Source: Mycoplasma sp. CAG:877 (GTDB lineage: Bacteria; Bacillota_I; Bacilli_A; RF39; UBA660). Taken from it: DNA of 64,000 nt. Below, piece by piece: positions 52,633-62,314 of this stretch. The position numbers and the translations under genes are program-made. The notes under the pieces were generated by a model, which was not told the DNA's origin, did no database searches, and saw only the letters and a program-made list of their open reading frames with translations. Positions within the stretch are counted from its first letter, which is position 1. The number at the start of each line of letters is the position of its first letter. The stretch lies in contig HF992499.1 of the NCBI GenBank assembly GCA_000433455.1, forward strand, positions 80,866 through 144,865, written 5' to 3'.

Positions 52633-54327
52633 ATGGGTTTATTTGGAAACAATAAGAAAAATGTGACAAATACTGCTACCGTACAACAAACTGCACCACA
52701 AGCACAACAACAGGTGGCAAATACTGCTGCTCCTATTGCACAACAACAAGCTACACCAACTATAGCACAACCAGTTGCAACTCCTCAACCAGTATATCAA
52801 CAACCACAAACACAACAGGCTGTCTATCAACAAGTACCAGGACAAGTAGTTCAACAAACACCAGTCCAACAAGTAGCACAAACTACTGGGATACCGGTTA
52901 CAAGTCCAACACAAGTATCAGTTGGTGCCAATCAAACACAAATACCTGTTGCCCAAAATACAATAACAAATCAACCAATTAGTGCCTCACTTCAAACTCC
53001 TGAACAACAAGCTTCAGCACCGGCTCAACCTCAACAACATGCAGCAGCTAAAACAGTTCAAACGAGTAGTGTAAGTAAAAAGAAAGTTTCAAGTGACGAA
53101 GATGTAAAAAGAAAAAATAAATTAAATGGTTATAGTTACGTTGTTATAAATACCATGAATAAAAAAGAAAAAGGTTACTTCGATGCTGAAACAGAAGATG
53201 ATGTAAGAGCCTTTCTAGAAGGACAAGATTACCAAGTCCTAGAAATAAAGCCAAAATCAGCAATGGATATTGATATTTCAGGTCCACCAAAACTAAATCC
53301 TGAAGACTTATCATTTACCTTGACTCAGTTATCAACATATATAAAATCAGGAATCCCTCTAGTTGACTCTATGCGTATCTTAGCTAAACAAGGTAAAAAA
53401 GCAGCCCATAAAAAGATTTATGGTCAAGTAGTTTATGAATTATTAAAAGGTGAAAGTTTTTCTGTAGCTCTAGCTCGTCAAGGAAAAGTCTTCCCACCAT
53501 TATTAATAAACATGGTAAAAACAGCTGAAATGACTGGTGACTTACCATCTATACTAGATGATATGGCAGAGTATTATACAACAATGAACCAAACTAGAAA
53601 ACAAATGAAAAGTGCCATGACATACCCAATCGTAGTTTTAACGATAGCCTTAGGCGTATTAGTATTCATGTTAGTTTACTTAGTTCCACAATTTGCTTCC
53701 ATGTTTGAATCTCAAGATGCCAAACTTCCAGCAATTACTTTAATAGTTTTAGGTGTCAGTAACTTTATTCAAACTAACTGGATGTTTCTAATAGGTGGAG
53801 TAGTAGCAATAATACTTGTCTTTAGATATTTATTTAAACATGTTCAGTCCTTTAAAAAAGCTGTTCAAACATTCTTAATGCATATACCAGTAGTTAGTAA
53901 AATAATTATTTATAATGAAATTGCTAACTTTACTAAAACATTTGCTTCATTAATAAATCATGGTGTCTTCATAACAGATAGTATGGAAATTCTACAAAAG
54001 ATAACTGATAATGAAGTATTTAAAGGTATCATTAATAAAACTTTGGAAAACCTATCCAAAGGTGAACCAGTATCAGCAGCTTTCCGTGGTGAATGGGCAA
54101 TCCCAGTAGTTGCTTATGAAATGATTGTTACTGGTGAAAATACTGGTCAATTAGGTCTAATGATGGAAAAAGTATCAGCACACTTCCAATCAATGCATAA
54201 ATCAATTATCGATCAAATGAAGAGTTTGATGGAACCATTAATGATTGTATTCTTAGCAGGAATTGTTGGTGTCATACTACTTTCAATTGTTACACCAATG
54301 TTTAGTATTTACTCACAAATCGAATAA
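52633..54327 (+). CDS. Type II secretion / competence pilus inner-membrane protein (GspF/PilC/ComGB family) with a long Gln-rich N-terminus
   Basis: GspF-type proteins are the membrane platform for pseudopilus assembly. Residues 180-220 (YVVINTMNKKEKGYFDAETE) are the small N-terminal domain. Two T2SSF domains follow, each with an SGIPLVDSMRIL- or HGVFITDSMEIL-type segment and three membrane helices in total (about 335-360, 380-400, 535-558). The first 150 residues are low-complexity Gln/Pro/Ala/Val, an extension absent from normal GspF. The ATPase and pilin genes are not nearby; the prepilin peptidase follows immediately. Confidence 0.88.
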   Translation: MGLFGNNKKNVTNTATVQQTAPQAQQQVANTAAPIAQQQATPTIAQPVATPQPVYQQPQTQQAVYQQVPGQVVQQTPVQQVAQTTGIPVTSPTQVSVGANQTQIPVAQNTITNQPISASLQTPEQQASAPAQPQQHAAAKTVQTSSVSKKKVSSDEDVKRKNKLNGYSYVVINTMNKKEKGYFDAETEDDVRAFLEGQDYQVLEIKPKSAMDIDISGPPKLNPEDLSFTLTQLSTYIKSGIPLVDSMRILAKQGKKAAHKKIYGQVVYELLKGESFSVALARQGKVFPPLLINMVKTAEMTGDLPSILDDMAEYYTTMNQTRKQMKSAMTYPIVVLTIALGVLVFMLVYLVPQFASMFESQDAKLPAITLIVLGVSNFIQTNWMFLIGGVVAIILVFRYLFKHVQSFKKAVQTFLMHIPVVSKIIIYNEIANFTKTFASLINHGVFITDSMEILQKITDNEVFKGIINKTLENLSKGEPVSAAFRGEWAIPVVAYEMIVTGENTGQLGLMMEKVSAHFQSMHKSIIDQMKSLMEPLMIVFLAGIVGVILLSIVTPMFSIYSQIE

Positions 54328-54346
54328 TAATAAGGAGGATAATTAT

Positions 54347-55111
54347 ATGGAAATACTATACTTAATTATCTTTTTTATTTTAGGAAGCTTCATTGGCACT
54401 ATCTCAACAATTCTAGGACTTCGTCTTCCTAAACAAGAAAAAATATTTGGTAATAAACCACACTGTGATAATTGCAGTCACGAACTAAAAAAAACAGAAA
54501 CTATTCCCTTAATATCTTACATTACTCACCGTGGTAGATGTAGATATTGTCATACTAAAATAGACATTTTATATCCATACATGGAATTCTTCTCAGGACT
54601 ATTATTTTCTGTTTGTTACTACAGCTTTGGTTTTAGTTATGAAATGTTAATAGGTCTAGGAATAATTACAATGTTAATGATTATTGTCGTAAGTGATCTT
54701 ACATATCTAATAATTCCAGATGAAGTATTAATCTTTTTTAGTATTTATTTCATAATAATTGAATTTCTAAAATCAGGTCTAAAAGGAGCTATAACTCATA
54801 TCGGTACAGGTTTATTATTATTTGCTATAATGTATTCTGTAATGTTAATTGGTAACAAAGTCTTAAAAAAAGAAAGCCTTGGTGGTGGAGATATAAAAAT
54901 GATGTTCTTATTTGGTTTAGTTCTAGATCCACTTCTTGGAACTTTAACTATCTTTTTAGGAAGTCTTTTTGCACTACCAATGTCCCTATATTTAATGAAG
55001 AAAAATAATGAAAAGGTAATTCCTTTTGGACCTTTTCTTCTCTTAGCCTTTGCATTTATTTACTTCACCAAACTAACAACTCCAACAATTATGTCTTGGC
55101 TAGGTTTTTAA
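54347..55111 (+). CDS. Prepilin peptidase (type IV leader peptidase)
   Basis: The 254-residue membrane enzyme cleaves and N-methylates prepilin leaders. It has the N-terminal domain with zinc cysteines CDNC and CRYC. The catalytic aspartates lie in VSDLTYLIIPD and GGGDIKMMF, and there are about seven helices. ATG 54347, after AAGGAGGAT, is used; the longer frame from 54263 lies within the GspF gene. Together with GspF it points to a competence-type pilus. Confidence 0.94.
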   Translation: MEILYLIIFFILGSFIGTISTILGLRLPKQEKIFGNKPHCDNCSHELKKTETIPLISYITHRGRCRYCHTKIDILYPYMEFFSGLLFSVCYYSFGFSYEMLIGLGIITMLMIIVVSDLTYLIIPDEVLIFFSIYFIIIEFLKSGLKGAITHIGTGLLLFAIMYSVMLIGNKVLKKESLGGGDIKMMFLFGLVLDPLLGTLTIFLGSLFALPMSLYLMKKNNEKVIPFGPFLLLAFAFIYFTKLTTPTIMSWLGF

Positions 55112-55136
55112 GAAAGTTTAACTTTCTTTTTTTTTC
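55109..55136 (+). terminator. Rho-independent terminator after the prepilin peptidase gene
   Basis: Stem AAGAAAGTT/AACTTTCTT (about 55110-55128) followed by eight T. Confidence 0.82.
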
Positions 55137-55168
55137 CTATTAGTGTACTATATATATGGGTGATAACT

Positions 55169-56479
55169 ATGCGAAATATAACAATTTTACCAGCTGATAC
55201 TTATACAGTAGTAAATAAAACTGTTCTTAACGAAAGCGATCGTAAACTAATTAGCATGTTATACCAACCAATTATAGGTCATACTGCAGTTTCTCTATAT
55301 TTAACTTTAATAGATGACCTAGATAAATTAGAAGTAATGAGCGACGATCTAACTCATCATCATTTAATGAGTACTATGCAGTTAAAACTAGAAGACATTG
55401 TCATTGCCCGTGAAAAATTAGAAGCAACTGGTCTTTTAAAAAGTTACTTTAAAAAGGGTAGTATTAATCAGTATGTCTATTTAATTTATTCTCCAATGTC
55501 TGCTCATGAGTTTTTTACTCATCCAATCCTAAATATTGTTCTTTATAATAACTTAGGTAAAAAAGAATATGAAAGACTTCTAAATTATTATAAAATCCCT
55601 CGAGTTAACTTAAAAGACTATGAAGACATAACTAGTAGTTTTGATGACATTTTTACCTCAGTAAAAGGTAATATCTTAGAAATAGAATCAGACACTACTA
55701 GAAGAGATACCAATAATATTCAAATAAATAAAGGAATAGATTTTAACTTATTAATATCTAGTATTCCTTCAAATATTATTAATGATAAAACATTCTCTAA
55801 AGATGTAAAAGAATTAATAAACGCACTAAGTTTTACTTATAATCTTAATACACTAGATATAAAAGGTCTAGTATGTGATGCTATTAATGAAAAAGGTTTA
55901 ATAGATAAAAGTAGACTACGTAAAAGTTGTCGTGATTATTACCAATTTGAAACAGCTGGTAGCTTACCAACATTAATATACAATAAACAACCAGATTATC
56001 TAAAAAAGCCTGAAGGAGATACTTCTAAAAGAGCAAAATTAATCTATACTTTTGAAAATATCAGTCCTTATCAATTGCTAAAAGCTAAGTATAAAGGAGC
56101 AGAACCAACAGAAAGAGATAAAAGACTAATAGAAAGTCTCTTAGTCGATCAAAAACTAAACTATGGAGTTGTAAATGTCTTAATATCTTATGTTTTAAAA
56201 ACTAACAACCAACAACTAAAAAAAAGCTATGTTGAAACAATTGCTGGTCAATGGAAAAGACTAAATATCGAAACAGTCGAAGAAGCTATGGATATTTCAG
56301 AAAAAGAACATAAGAAATTAAAACGTCTTCTTGAAAAAGAAAAGCCAAAAGAACAGGTTAAGAAAGAACATAAAGAAAAGGCTAATTTACCTGTTTGGTT
56401 TGATAAAGAGATTGATAAAACAGAAGCAACAGAAGAAGACGTTAAAGAAATGGATGAAATATTAGCTGGACTTGTCTAG
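55169..56479 (+). CDS. dnaB: Replication initiation and membrane attachment protein DnaB (DnaD/DnaB family)
   Basis: The 436 residues begin with a winged-helix domain (SDRKLISMLYQPIIGHTAVSLYL, LEATGLLKSYFKKG). A DDBH2 module follows around 305-375, with YQLLKAKYKGAEPTERDKRL, LNYGVVNVLISYVL and the YVETIAGQWKRL motif. In Bacillus this protein helps load the replicative helicase. The dnaI gene that normally follows is not here; an HD gene follows instead. Start ATG 55169 (GGGTGAT upstream), not GTG 55160. Confidence 0.87.
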   Translation: MRNITILPADTYTVVNKTVLNESDRKLISMLYQPIIGHTAVSLYLTLIDDLDKLEVMSDDLTHHHLMSTMQLKLEDIVIAREKLEATGLLKSYFKKGSINQYVYLIYSPMSAHEFFTHPILNIVLYNNLGKKEYERLLNYYKIPRVNLKDYEDITSSFDDIFTSVKGNILEIESDTTRRDTNNIQINKGIDFNLLISSIPSNIINDKTFSKDVKELINALSFTYNLNTLDIKGLVCDAINEKGLIDKSRLRKSCRDYYQFETAGSLPTLIYNKQPDYLKKPEGDTSKRAKLIYTFENISPYQLLKAKYKGAEPTERDKRLIESLLVDQKLNYGVVNVLISYVLKTNNQQLKKSYVETIAGQWKRLNIETVEEAMDISEKEHKKLKRLLEKEKPKEQVKKEHKEKANLPVWFDKEIDKTEATEEDVKEMDEILAGLV

Positions 56480-56489
56480 AAAAAAGTGC

Positions 56490-56622
56490 TATAATACATA
56501 GTCTATTCGGTGTAAAAAAATGTCAAAAATACTAATCCTTCTAATAAACCTTTTATCTTATTAAAGGTCTTATGTTATTATTAAGAAGTAAAAGAGTGAA
56601 TAGAATAGTATGAGGTACAAAA
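56490..56622 (+). promoter_or_regulatory. Promoter -10 and long 5' leader of the HD gene
   Basis: TATAAT (56490-56495) lies about 128 bases before the HD start. The leader has an ACCTTT/AAAGGT hairpin (about 56550-56570) but no T run, so it could be regulatory. Weak. Confidence 0.4.
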
Positions 56623-57111
56623 ATGAATAAATATCAAAATAAAGAATTTCAAAGAATAATTAGTCCAATTGCAAATGCTGAAAAGTTTCAAAAACTAAAA
56701 GATATAAAACATCATGGTATAACTAGATATGAACATTCCCTAAGAGTAGCCTACTATTCATATAGAGTGACAAAACTATTACACTTGGATTATAAAGAAA
56801 CAACTGAAGCTGCTTTATTACATGACTTTTTCATGGAAGAAGTAGATGATAAAAACTTTATTTCTAGATTACGAAAGCATCCAAATTATGCTATAAAGAA
56901 TGCAGAAGAAATTTGTAATTTGAATGACAAACAAATAGATATTATAAAAACACATATGTTTCCAATTACTTTTACACCTCCAAAATATATGGAGAGTTGG
57001 ATTGTTGATATAGTAGACGATGTATCAGCAATCGCCGAACAAAGTAAAGTAATTAAACAACATGTTAAAGTAGTTGGTACATTTTTATTAATATTAATGT
57101 TTCATCGTTAA
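56623..57111 (+). CDS. HD-domain phosphohydrolase with a C-terminal hydrophobic tail
   Basis: The 162 residues show the HD metal site: RYEHSLRVAYYS (His), LLHDFFME (His-Asp) and later THMF and DIVDD (Asp). Members hydrolyse nucleotides or other phosphates. The last 15 residues are hydrophobic (VVGTFLLILMF), probably a membrane tail. It is separate from dnaB, with its own leader and terminator. Confidence 0.8.
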   Translation: MNKYQNKEFQRIISPIANAEKFQKLKDIKHHGITRYEHSLRVAYYSYRVTKLLHLDYKETTEAALLHDFFMEEVDDKNFISRLRKHPNYAIKNAEEICNLNDKQIDIIKTHMFPITFTPPKYMESWIVDIVDDVSAIAEQSKVIKQHVKVVGTFLLILMFHR

Positions 57112-57121
57112 AAAAGATAAT

Positions 57122-57146
57122 AAAGGGATTATTTCCCTTTTTATAT
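57122..57146 (+). terminator. Rho-independent terminator after the HD gene
   Basis: A 7-bp stem AAAGGGA/TCCCTTT (57122-57128 with 57134-57140), loop 5, and T run. Confidence 0.82.
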
Positions 57147-57170
57147 ATATTAAAGAAAGAAGGAATGAAT

Positions 57171-58790
57171 ATGCAAAAGACATATATTTTTGGTCACAAA
57201 AAACCAGACTCAGATTCAGTAATGTCTGCCATAGGTCTATCATATTTGAAAAACCTTTTAGGTGAAAATACTGAACCTAGAATATTAGGAGATGTAAATA
57301 AAGAAACAGCTTACGCCTTAAAGTATTTTCATCTACCAACACCAGAGTATTTAAATGATGTAAAATTACAACTAAAAGATATAGATTATCATAAGAATTT
57401 TCATATAAAAGAAACAGATTCTATATATACAGGATATCAAAAAATGTTAGAGAAGAGTCTAACTGGTATTCCTATAACTGATGCTAAAGGATATTTCACA
57501 GGATTAATAACTATTAAAGACTTATCTCATGTAATTATTAATGAAAATACTGATGATTTATATACTTCATATGATAATATTCTTCATGTTTTAAAAGGTG
57601 AGAGTCTATTAAAGTTTGATGATGAAATAGTTGGTCGTATTTTAGTAGCAGCATATCGTAGTACAACAATTCTAGAAAATGTAAAACTAGAAAGAGATAT
57701 GATTTTAATAGTTGGAGATCGTCATAGTGTAATTGAATATGCTGTAAATTCTGGAGTAAAATTAATAATATTATCAGGGGACGCTGAAATAAAAGAAAAA
57801 CATCTAGAAATAGCTCGTAAAAATAAAGTTAATATTATAAGAACTCCATATCCAACATATCATATAACTAGATTAGTATCATTAACTAACTACATTAAAA
57901 CAATGATTAGATGTTACAATCCAGCTAAATTTGAAATTACTGAGTTTGTTGATAATGTAGTAGAAACAAATAATAAATTAAAACATACTAACTATCCAAT
58001 TGTAGATAGACGTAATAAGTGCCTTGGCTTATTAAAGATAACAGACTTAGCAGAAAAACATCCTAAGAAAGTAATCTTAGTAGACCACAATGAAAAACTA
58101 CAAAGTGTTGAAGGACTAGATGAAGCTGAGATACTAGAAATATTTGATCACCATAATCTAGGAAGTATTACAACAACATCTCCAATTAACTTTAGAAATA
58201 TGGCTGTAGGTTCAACTTGTACAATTGTATATCTAATGTATAAAGAAAGAAATATAACACCACCTAAAGAAATAGCTGGAGCACTTCTATCAGGTATCTT
58301 ATCAGATACACTAATTTTAAAGAGTCCAACTGCAACTCCAAAAGATGTAGAAGCTGTGGAATACTTATCAAAAATAGCAGAAGTAGACTACAAAGTATAT
58401 GGAATGGACTTACTAAAAGCTGGTACATCTTTAGAAGGTATGACAAAAGAAGATGTTTTATATAACGACTTTAAGCTTTATACAGTAGAAGATAAGAAGT
58501 TTGCAATAGGTCAATTCTTTACCATGAACTTTGAAGAAATAGAAAAAGATATGGCTGAGTACATCCACGTATTAGATGAAGTAGCTGAAGCTAATAATTA
58601 TAATTTAGTTGCTTTATATGTAACTGATATAATTAAAAATGGTAGTTATGTAATCTTTAATACTCGTGGTAGTGGTACTATGGCTCTTGCATATGGTAAA
58701 GATTCAATCGAAGAAGGATGCTTTATCCCAGGCTGTGTATCACGTAAAAAACACGTAGTACCAATAATAATGCCAATATTTGAAAACTAG
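57171..58790 (+). CDS. ppaC: Manganese-dependent inorganic pyrophosphatase with regulatory CBS/DRTGG domains
   Basis: The enzyme hydrolyses pyrophosphate to drive biosynthesis. The 539 residues contain the DHH start FGHKKPDSDSV, a CBS domain around residues 75-125, a DRTGG-like region, the second CBS, then VDHNEKL and FDHHNLGSITT and the DHHA2 domain with SRKKHVVPI near the end. CBS-type forms are controlled by adenine nucleotides. Start ATG 57171 is used because AAGGA directly precedes the ATG at 57165. Confidence 0.93.
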   Translation: MQKTYIFGHKKPDSDSVMSAIGLSYLKNLLGENTEPRILGDVNKETAYALKYFHLPTPEYLNDVKLQLKDIDYHKNFHIKETDSIYTGYQKMLEKSLTGIPITDAKGYFTGLITIKDLSHVIINENTDDLYTSYDNILHVLKGESLLKFDDEIVGRILVAAYRSTTILENVKLERDMILIVGDRHSVIEYAVNSGVKLIILSGDAEIKEKHLEIARKNKVNIIRTPYPTYHITRLVSLTNYIKTMIRCYNPAKFEITEFVDNVVETNNKLKHTNYPIVDRRNKCLGLLKITDLAEKHPKKVILVDHNEKLQSVEGLDEAEILEIFDHHNLGSITTTSPINFRNMAVGSTCTIVYLMYKERNITPPKEIAGALLSGILSDTLILKSPTATPKDVEAVEYLSKIAEVDYKVYGMDLLKAGTSLEGMTKEDVLYNDFKLYTVEDKKFAIGQFFTMNFEEIEKDMAEYIHVLDEVAEANNYNLVALYVTDIIKNGSYVIFNTRGSGTMALAYGKDSIEEGCFIPGCVSRKKHVVPIIMPIFEN

Positions 58791-58801
58791 GAGATGAATA
58801 A

Positions 58802-59617
58802 ATGGATTTTTTATCAATTATTATATTGGGTTTTATACAAGGAATAGCTGAGTTCTTACCAATTTCATCATCAGCACACTTAATAATATTCAGGGATTTA
58901 TTCGGTATTGGAAGAGGTATGGATGCTCATCTTGCCTTAACCTTCGATTTAGCACTTCATTTTGGAACATTATTAGCCATAGGTATCTTTTTCTTCAAAG
59001 ATTTTATAACAATGATTTCCAAAGGATTTACTAAAGGTATAAAAGATGATCAAGGTAAAATGCTATGGTACTTAGTTGTTGCAACTATACCTGCTGCTAT
59101 AGTCGGAGTATTATTTGAAGATGTAATAGAAAATGCCATCAGAAAAAATTACGTTATAATTGCTCTTGCTCTTGCTATTATGGGTGTCATAATTTATTGT
59201 GCTGATAAGTATAGTAAATCTAATAATAGTTTGAAAAAAATGTCTATGAAAGATGCCATAATTATTGGTTGTAGTCAAGTATTAGCCTTAATACCAGGCT
59301 TTTCCAGATCTGGAACAACAATAGCAGCTGGAAGAGTCCTAGGTATAAATAGAGAAGACGCCGCTAAGTTTTCTTTCTATCTAAGTGCTCCCGTAGTGTG
59401 TGGTGCCCTAGTATTACAACTCCTAAAGAAAGCAACTTGGACAGTTATCGCTGCTAATCTAACAACCTTTATTCTAGGTGTTCTAATATCATTTATAGTA
59501 GGTCTCTTATGTATAAAATACTTATTAAAATACCTACATAAACACAACTTTAAAATATTTATGATCTATCGTATCATTCTAGCAATAATAGTATTAATAA
59601 TGATTGGAGTAAAGTAA
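58802..59617 (+). CDS. uppP: Undecaprenyl-diphosphatase
   Basis: UppP recycles undecaprenyl pyrophosphate for cell-wall synthesis and gives bacitracin resistance when abundant. The 271 residues have the family motifs QGIAEFLPISSSAHL, PGFSRSGTTI and about eight membrane helices. Ribosome site TAGGAGATG, eleven bases after ppaC. The ZIP gene follows by one base. Confidence 0.95.
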   Translation: MDFLSIIILGFIQGIAEFLPISSSAHLIIFRDLFGIGRGMDAHLALTFDLALHFGTLLAIGIFFFKDFITMISKGFTKGIKDDQGKMLWYLVVATIPAAIVGVLFEDVIENAIRKNYVIIALALAIMGVIIYCADKYSKSNNSLKKMSMKDAIIIGCSQVLALIPGFSRSGTTIAAGRVLGINREDAAKFSFYLSAPVVCGALVLQLLKKATWTVIAANLTTFILGVLISFIVGLLCIKYLLKYLHKHNFKIFMIYRIILAIIVLIMIGVK

Positions 59618-59618
59618 T

Positions 59619-60371
59619 ATGGATAAAGCAAAATTAGGCTTATTAGCAACCCTTCTTTTAGGAATATTTATCTTACTTGGAGCACTTCTTGCTCTCTTAG
59701 TAAAGAAAAAAGACAAAGTAGCTGACTTCTCAATAGGACTAGCTCTAGGTGTAATTGGTATGTTAATTGTAACTGATTTATTACCAGAAATAGTTGAGAA
59801 TCTAAAACTAAACCATATCTATATATTTATAATATGTACAGTTATTGGCTATTTCTTATTAAAGCTTCTAGATCATTTTATCCCTGATCACGAAGAAGAA
59901 AAAATGGATAAAAAAGAACGCAAAGAAAATTTAATACATATCGGTATTATTACTTCTCTTGCCTTAGTATTACATAACATTATCGAAGGAAGTGCTGTTT
60001 ATTCAACCTTCTTAACAGATAATAACCTAGGAGTAGGAGTAGCCTTAGGCGTAGGTTTTCACAATATTCCTCTAGGCATGGTAATAGCCGCAACTTTCTA
60101 TCAAAGTAATGAAAACATTTGGAAGACTCTAAGTATTATCGGCTTAGTATCTCTATCAACATTCTTAGGTGGACTTCTAATGTTCTTCTTAAATTTAAAT
60201 TCAATAAGTCCACTTCTTTTAGGAACACTATTATCTCTAACTCTAGGTATGTTGTTATTTATTGCGATAAGCGAATTACTACCTAGAATGAAAAAATCAA
60301 CTGATAAAAAAGTAAGTTATGTTGGTTTAATTATTGGTATAGTATTATTATTACTATCGCAATTAATTTAA
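59619..60371 (+). CDS. ZIP-family divalent metal transporter
   Basis: The 250 residues form about eight helices. Metal-site motifs are HNIIEGSAVYST in helix 4 and GFHNIPLGMVIA in helix 5, as in ZupT/ZIP proteins. The loop between helices 3 and 4 is acidic and His-containing (FIPDHEEEKMDKKE). It probably imports zinc or other divalent metals. The uppP-ZIP-CmpB genes are close enough to form one transcript. Confidence 0.9.
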   Translation: MDKAKLGLLATLLLGIFILLGALLALLVKKKDKVADFSIGLALGVIGMLIVTDLLPEIVENLKLNHIYIFIICTVIGYFLLKLLDHFIPDHEEEKMDKKERKENLIHIGIITSLALVLHNIIEGSAVYSTFLTDNNLGVGVALGVGFHNIPLGMVIAATFYQSNENIWKTLSIIGLVSLSTFLGGLLMFFLNLNSISPLLLGTLLSLTLGMLLFIAISELLPRMKKSTDKKVSYVGLIIGIVLLLLSQLI

Positions 60372-60380
60372 GGAGAACTT

Positions 60381-61124
60381 ATGGAATATAATTATTATAA
60401 TTTGTTTTTATTGTTTTTTATCTACTCATTCCTAGGTTACATTGTAGAATCAACATCAGTAAGTATGATTGAAAAGAAAGTAGTCTGGAACAGAGGTTTC
60501 TTAGTAGGGCCATACATTCCAATATTTGGAACAGGTGCCATGATTATGGTATTAACCTTACAAAAGTATAAAGATGACGTAGTTGCTTTATTTATTATGA
60601 GTATGGTAGTTTGTCTAACTATTGAATATTTATGTAGTTTAATTGCTGAAAAATTATTCAATCTTCGTTGGTGGAACTACTCTGATAAATTATTTAATAT
60701 TAATGGACGTATCTGTCTACAAAATGGTATCTTATTCGGTTTAGCTGGAGTCTTAGTAGTTAAATATGTAAATACTTGGCTAGAAAGTTTAATAATGCTA
60801 CTACCAAATCCTCTAATGATAACTATAAGTATAATTCTTACAGTAATATTTGTATCAGATGTCATTTTATCAACTCATACTGTAATAAAATTCAATAGTA
60901 GTTTTAAACGTTATAGTGCTGACAACACCCAAGAAGTAAAAAAGAAAATCATCGAAGAGTTACAACACAACTTCTTATTAAATCGTTTAGTAAAAGCATT
61001 CCCTAATGCCAAAGATAAAAGGGAATATTATAAACAACTTAAAAATGAGTACTTTAAACGTATGAAAGAGTTACATGAATTAAAAAGAAAAGAAAAAAAT
61101 AAAGACCAAGAAACAAAAATATAA
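60381..61124 (+). CDS. CmpB-type putative ABC-transporter membrane protein
   Basis: The 247 residues have six membrane helices and the characteristic segments FIYSFLGYIVEST, NRGFLVGPYIPIFGTGAM and RWWNYSDKLFNINGRICLQNG. This is the family called putative ABC-transporter type IV (PF06541-like), with no known ATPase partner. The C-terminus is a Lys/Glu-rich helical tail. Ribosome site AAGGAGAA, nine bases after the ZIP gene. Confidence 0.85.
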   Translation: MEYNYYNLFLLFFIYSFLGYIVESTSVSMIEKKVVWNRGFLVGPYIPIFGTGAMIMVLTLQKYKDDVVALFIMSMVVCLTIEYLCSLIAEKLFNLRWWNYSDKLFNINGRICLQNGILFGLAGVLVVKYVNTWLESLIMLLPNPLMITISIILTVIFVSDVILSTHTVIKFNSSFKRYSADNTQEVKKKIIEELQHNFLLNRLVKAFPNAKDKREYYKQLKNEYFKRMKELHELKRKEKNKDQETKI

Positions 61125-61137
61125 TATTGATTAATAA

Positions 61138-61167
61138 GAAAAGTCATTTTAGATTTTTCTTTTTTTT
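61138..61167 (+). terminator. Rho-independent terminator after the CmpB-type gene
   Basis: A stem GAAAAGTC/GATTTTTC (61138-61145 with 61152-61159) and a T-rich tail. Confidence 0.7.
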
Positions 61168-61237
61168 ATTTTCTAGTTTTGCTATACTGATACTAGAAGG
61201 ATAAAAAACATGTGTAACCCATTAGACTACATAATGA

Positions 61238-61266
61238 TTGACATTTCTTACAAAAAATGGTATAAT
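61238..61266 (+). promoter_or_regulatory. Consensus sigma-A promoter of the acyltransferase gene
   Basis: TTGACA (61238-61243), a 17-base spacer ending in TGG, TATAAT (61261-61266); both hexamers are perfect. Confidence 0.9.
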
Positions 61267-61295
61267 ATGCAGCAATTAAAGGGGAATATTATAAT

Positions 61296-62249
61296 ATGAG
61301 AAAAGATTTCAAACCAGTGTCAAAATTTGAAACATTATTAATGACTAGAGAAGAATTGATTGAATATTATCGTGATTTAAGAGAGTATGTCTATTTAGAA
61401 AACAAGAAAATAAAAGGAATAAAAGTTAGAAAAGCAATATATCCAATAATAAAAAAGTGTTTAAAAGTTCAAAGAAAGTTAAACGGAAGAGATTTAAAGA
61501 TACTAGGAAACAAAGCAAGTATCATTAAAGAAAGACCAATAATATATTCAATAAGTCATATTGGTAGGTTTGACTTAGAAAGCGTCTGTGAAATTCTTCC
61601 AACGAATGCTTATATGTTTTGTGGAGATCCAGAAACTATGTATCGAAACCTAGATGGTCTTGTTGCTGAAATTAACGGAGCTATATATGTTGATACAGAT
61701 TCAAAAACAGACAGACATGTTGCAAAAGAAATGGCTATTAGATTATTAAATCAAGGTGGAAACCTATTGATTTATCCAGAGGGAACATGGAACCTAGAAG
61801 AGTGCAGACCGATTTTACCACTATATCCTGGAATAATAGAAATGGCTTATAGAACTAATGCTACGATAATACCAATAAGTCTTGAACAATATGGTGACGA
61901 TTTTGTAGCTAATATAGGTGAAAACTTTGAAGTGTCTAAATATATACCAAATGGAAGTTATAATAAAGAAACAGAAGCCAAGGCTAAATCTGCTTTACGA
62001 GATGTAATGGCAAGTTTAAAATGGGAAATTTGGGAAAACGCTAATACTACACAAAGAAATGAAATTAGTAGTGCCAACTATGAAGAAATCGTTGACAAAA
62101 GATTGAGCGAATTTCCAGTTTATACTAGAGAAGTATTAAAACATCGTACATATAGAGAAAAAAATGAAACACCACAAGAAGAAGTATATCAGTTTGTAAA
62201 AAAACTTAATCCATCAAAAGAAAATGCATTTTTACTAAGAAAAAAGTAG
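61296..62249 (+). CDS. PlsC-like 1-acylglycerol-phosphate acyltransferase
   Basis: The 317 residues contain SHIGRFDLES (H-x4-D catalytic motif) and NLLIYPEGTWN (EGT substrate motif), with a spacing typical of the LPLAT/PlsC family. It would add an acyl chain to lysophosphatidate in membrane lipid synthesis. There is no clear membrane helix, so it may bind the membrane at its surface. The C-terminal ~90 residues are charged and not recognised. The promoter is very strong. Confidence 0.85.
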   Translation: MRKDFKPVSKFETLLMTREELIEYYRDLREYVYLENKKIKGIKVRKAIYPIIKKCLKVQRKLNGRDLKILGNKASIIKERPIIYSISHIGRFDLESVCEILPTNAYMFCGDPETMYRNLDGLVAEINGAIYVDTDSKTDRHVAKEMAIRLLNQGGNLLIYPEGTWNLEECRPILPLYPGIIEMAYRTNATIIPISLEQYGDDFVANIGENFEVSKYIPNGSYNKETEAKAKSALRDVMASLKWEIWENANTTQRNEISSANYEEIVDKRLSEFPVYTREVLKHRTYREKNETPQEEVYQFVKKLNPSKENAFLLRKK

Positions 62250-62266
62250 AAAATGCTTTTTTTTTG
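62226..62266 (+). terminator. Terminator overlapping the end of the acyltransferase gene
   Basis: The arms GCATTTTT (62226-62233) and GAAAATGC (62249-62256) pair, followed by about nine T. The stem lies partly in the coding region. Confidence 0.65.
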
Positions 62267-62314
62267 TGTTATGCTACATATAGAGTACAATAGAAGAAGT
62301 AGAGGTGTTAATGT

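Noticed and set aside
52639..52914. - strand frame rich in Cys, Leu and Trp opposite the Gln-rich region
   Set aside because: It is the antisense of a CAA-repeat stretch and has no ribosome site.
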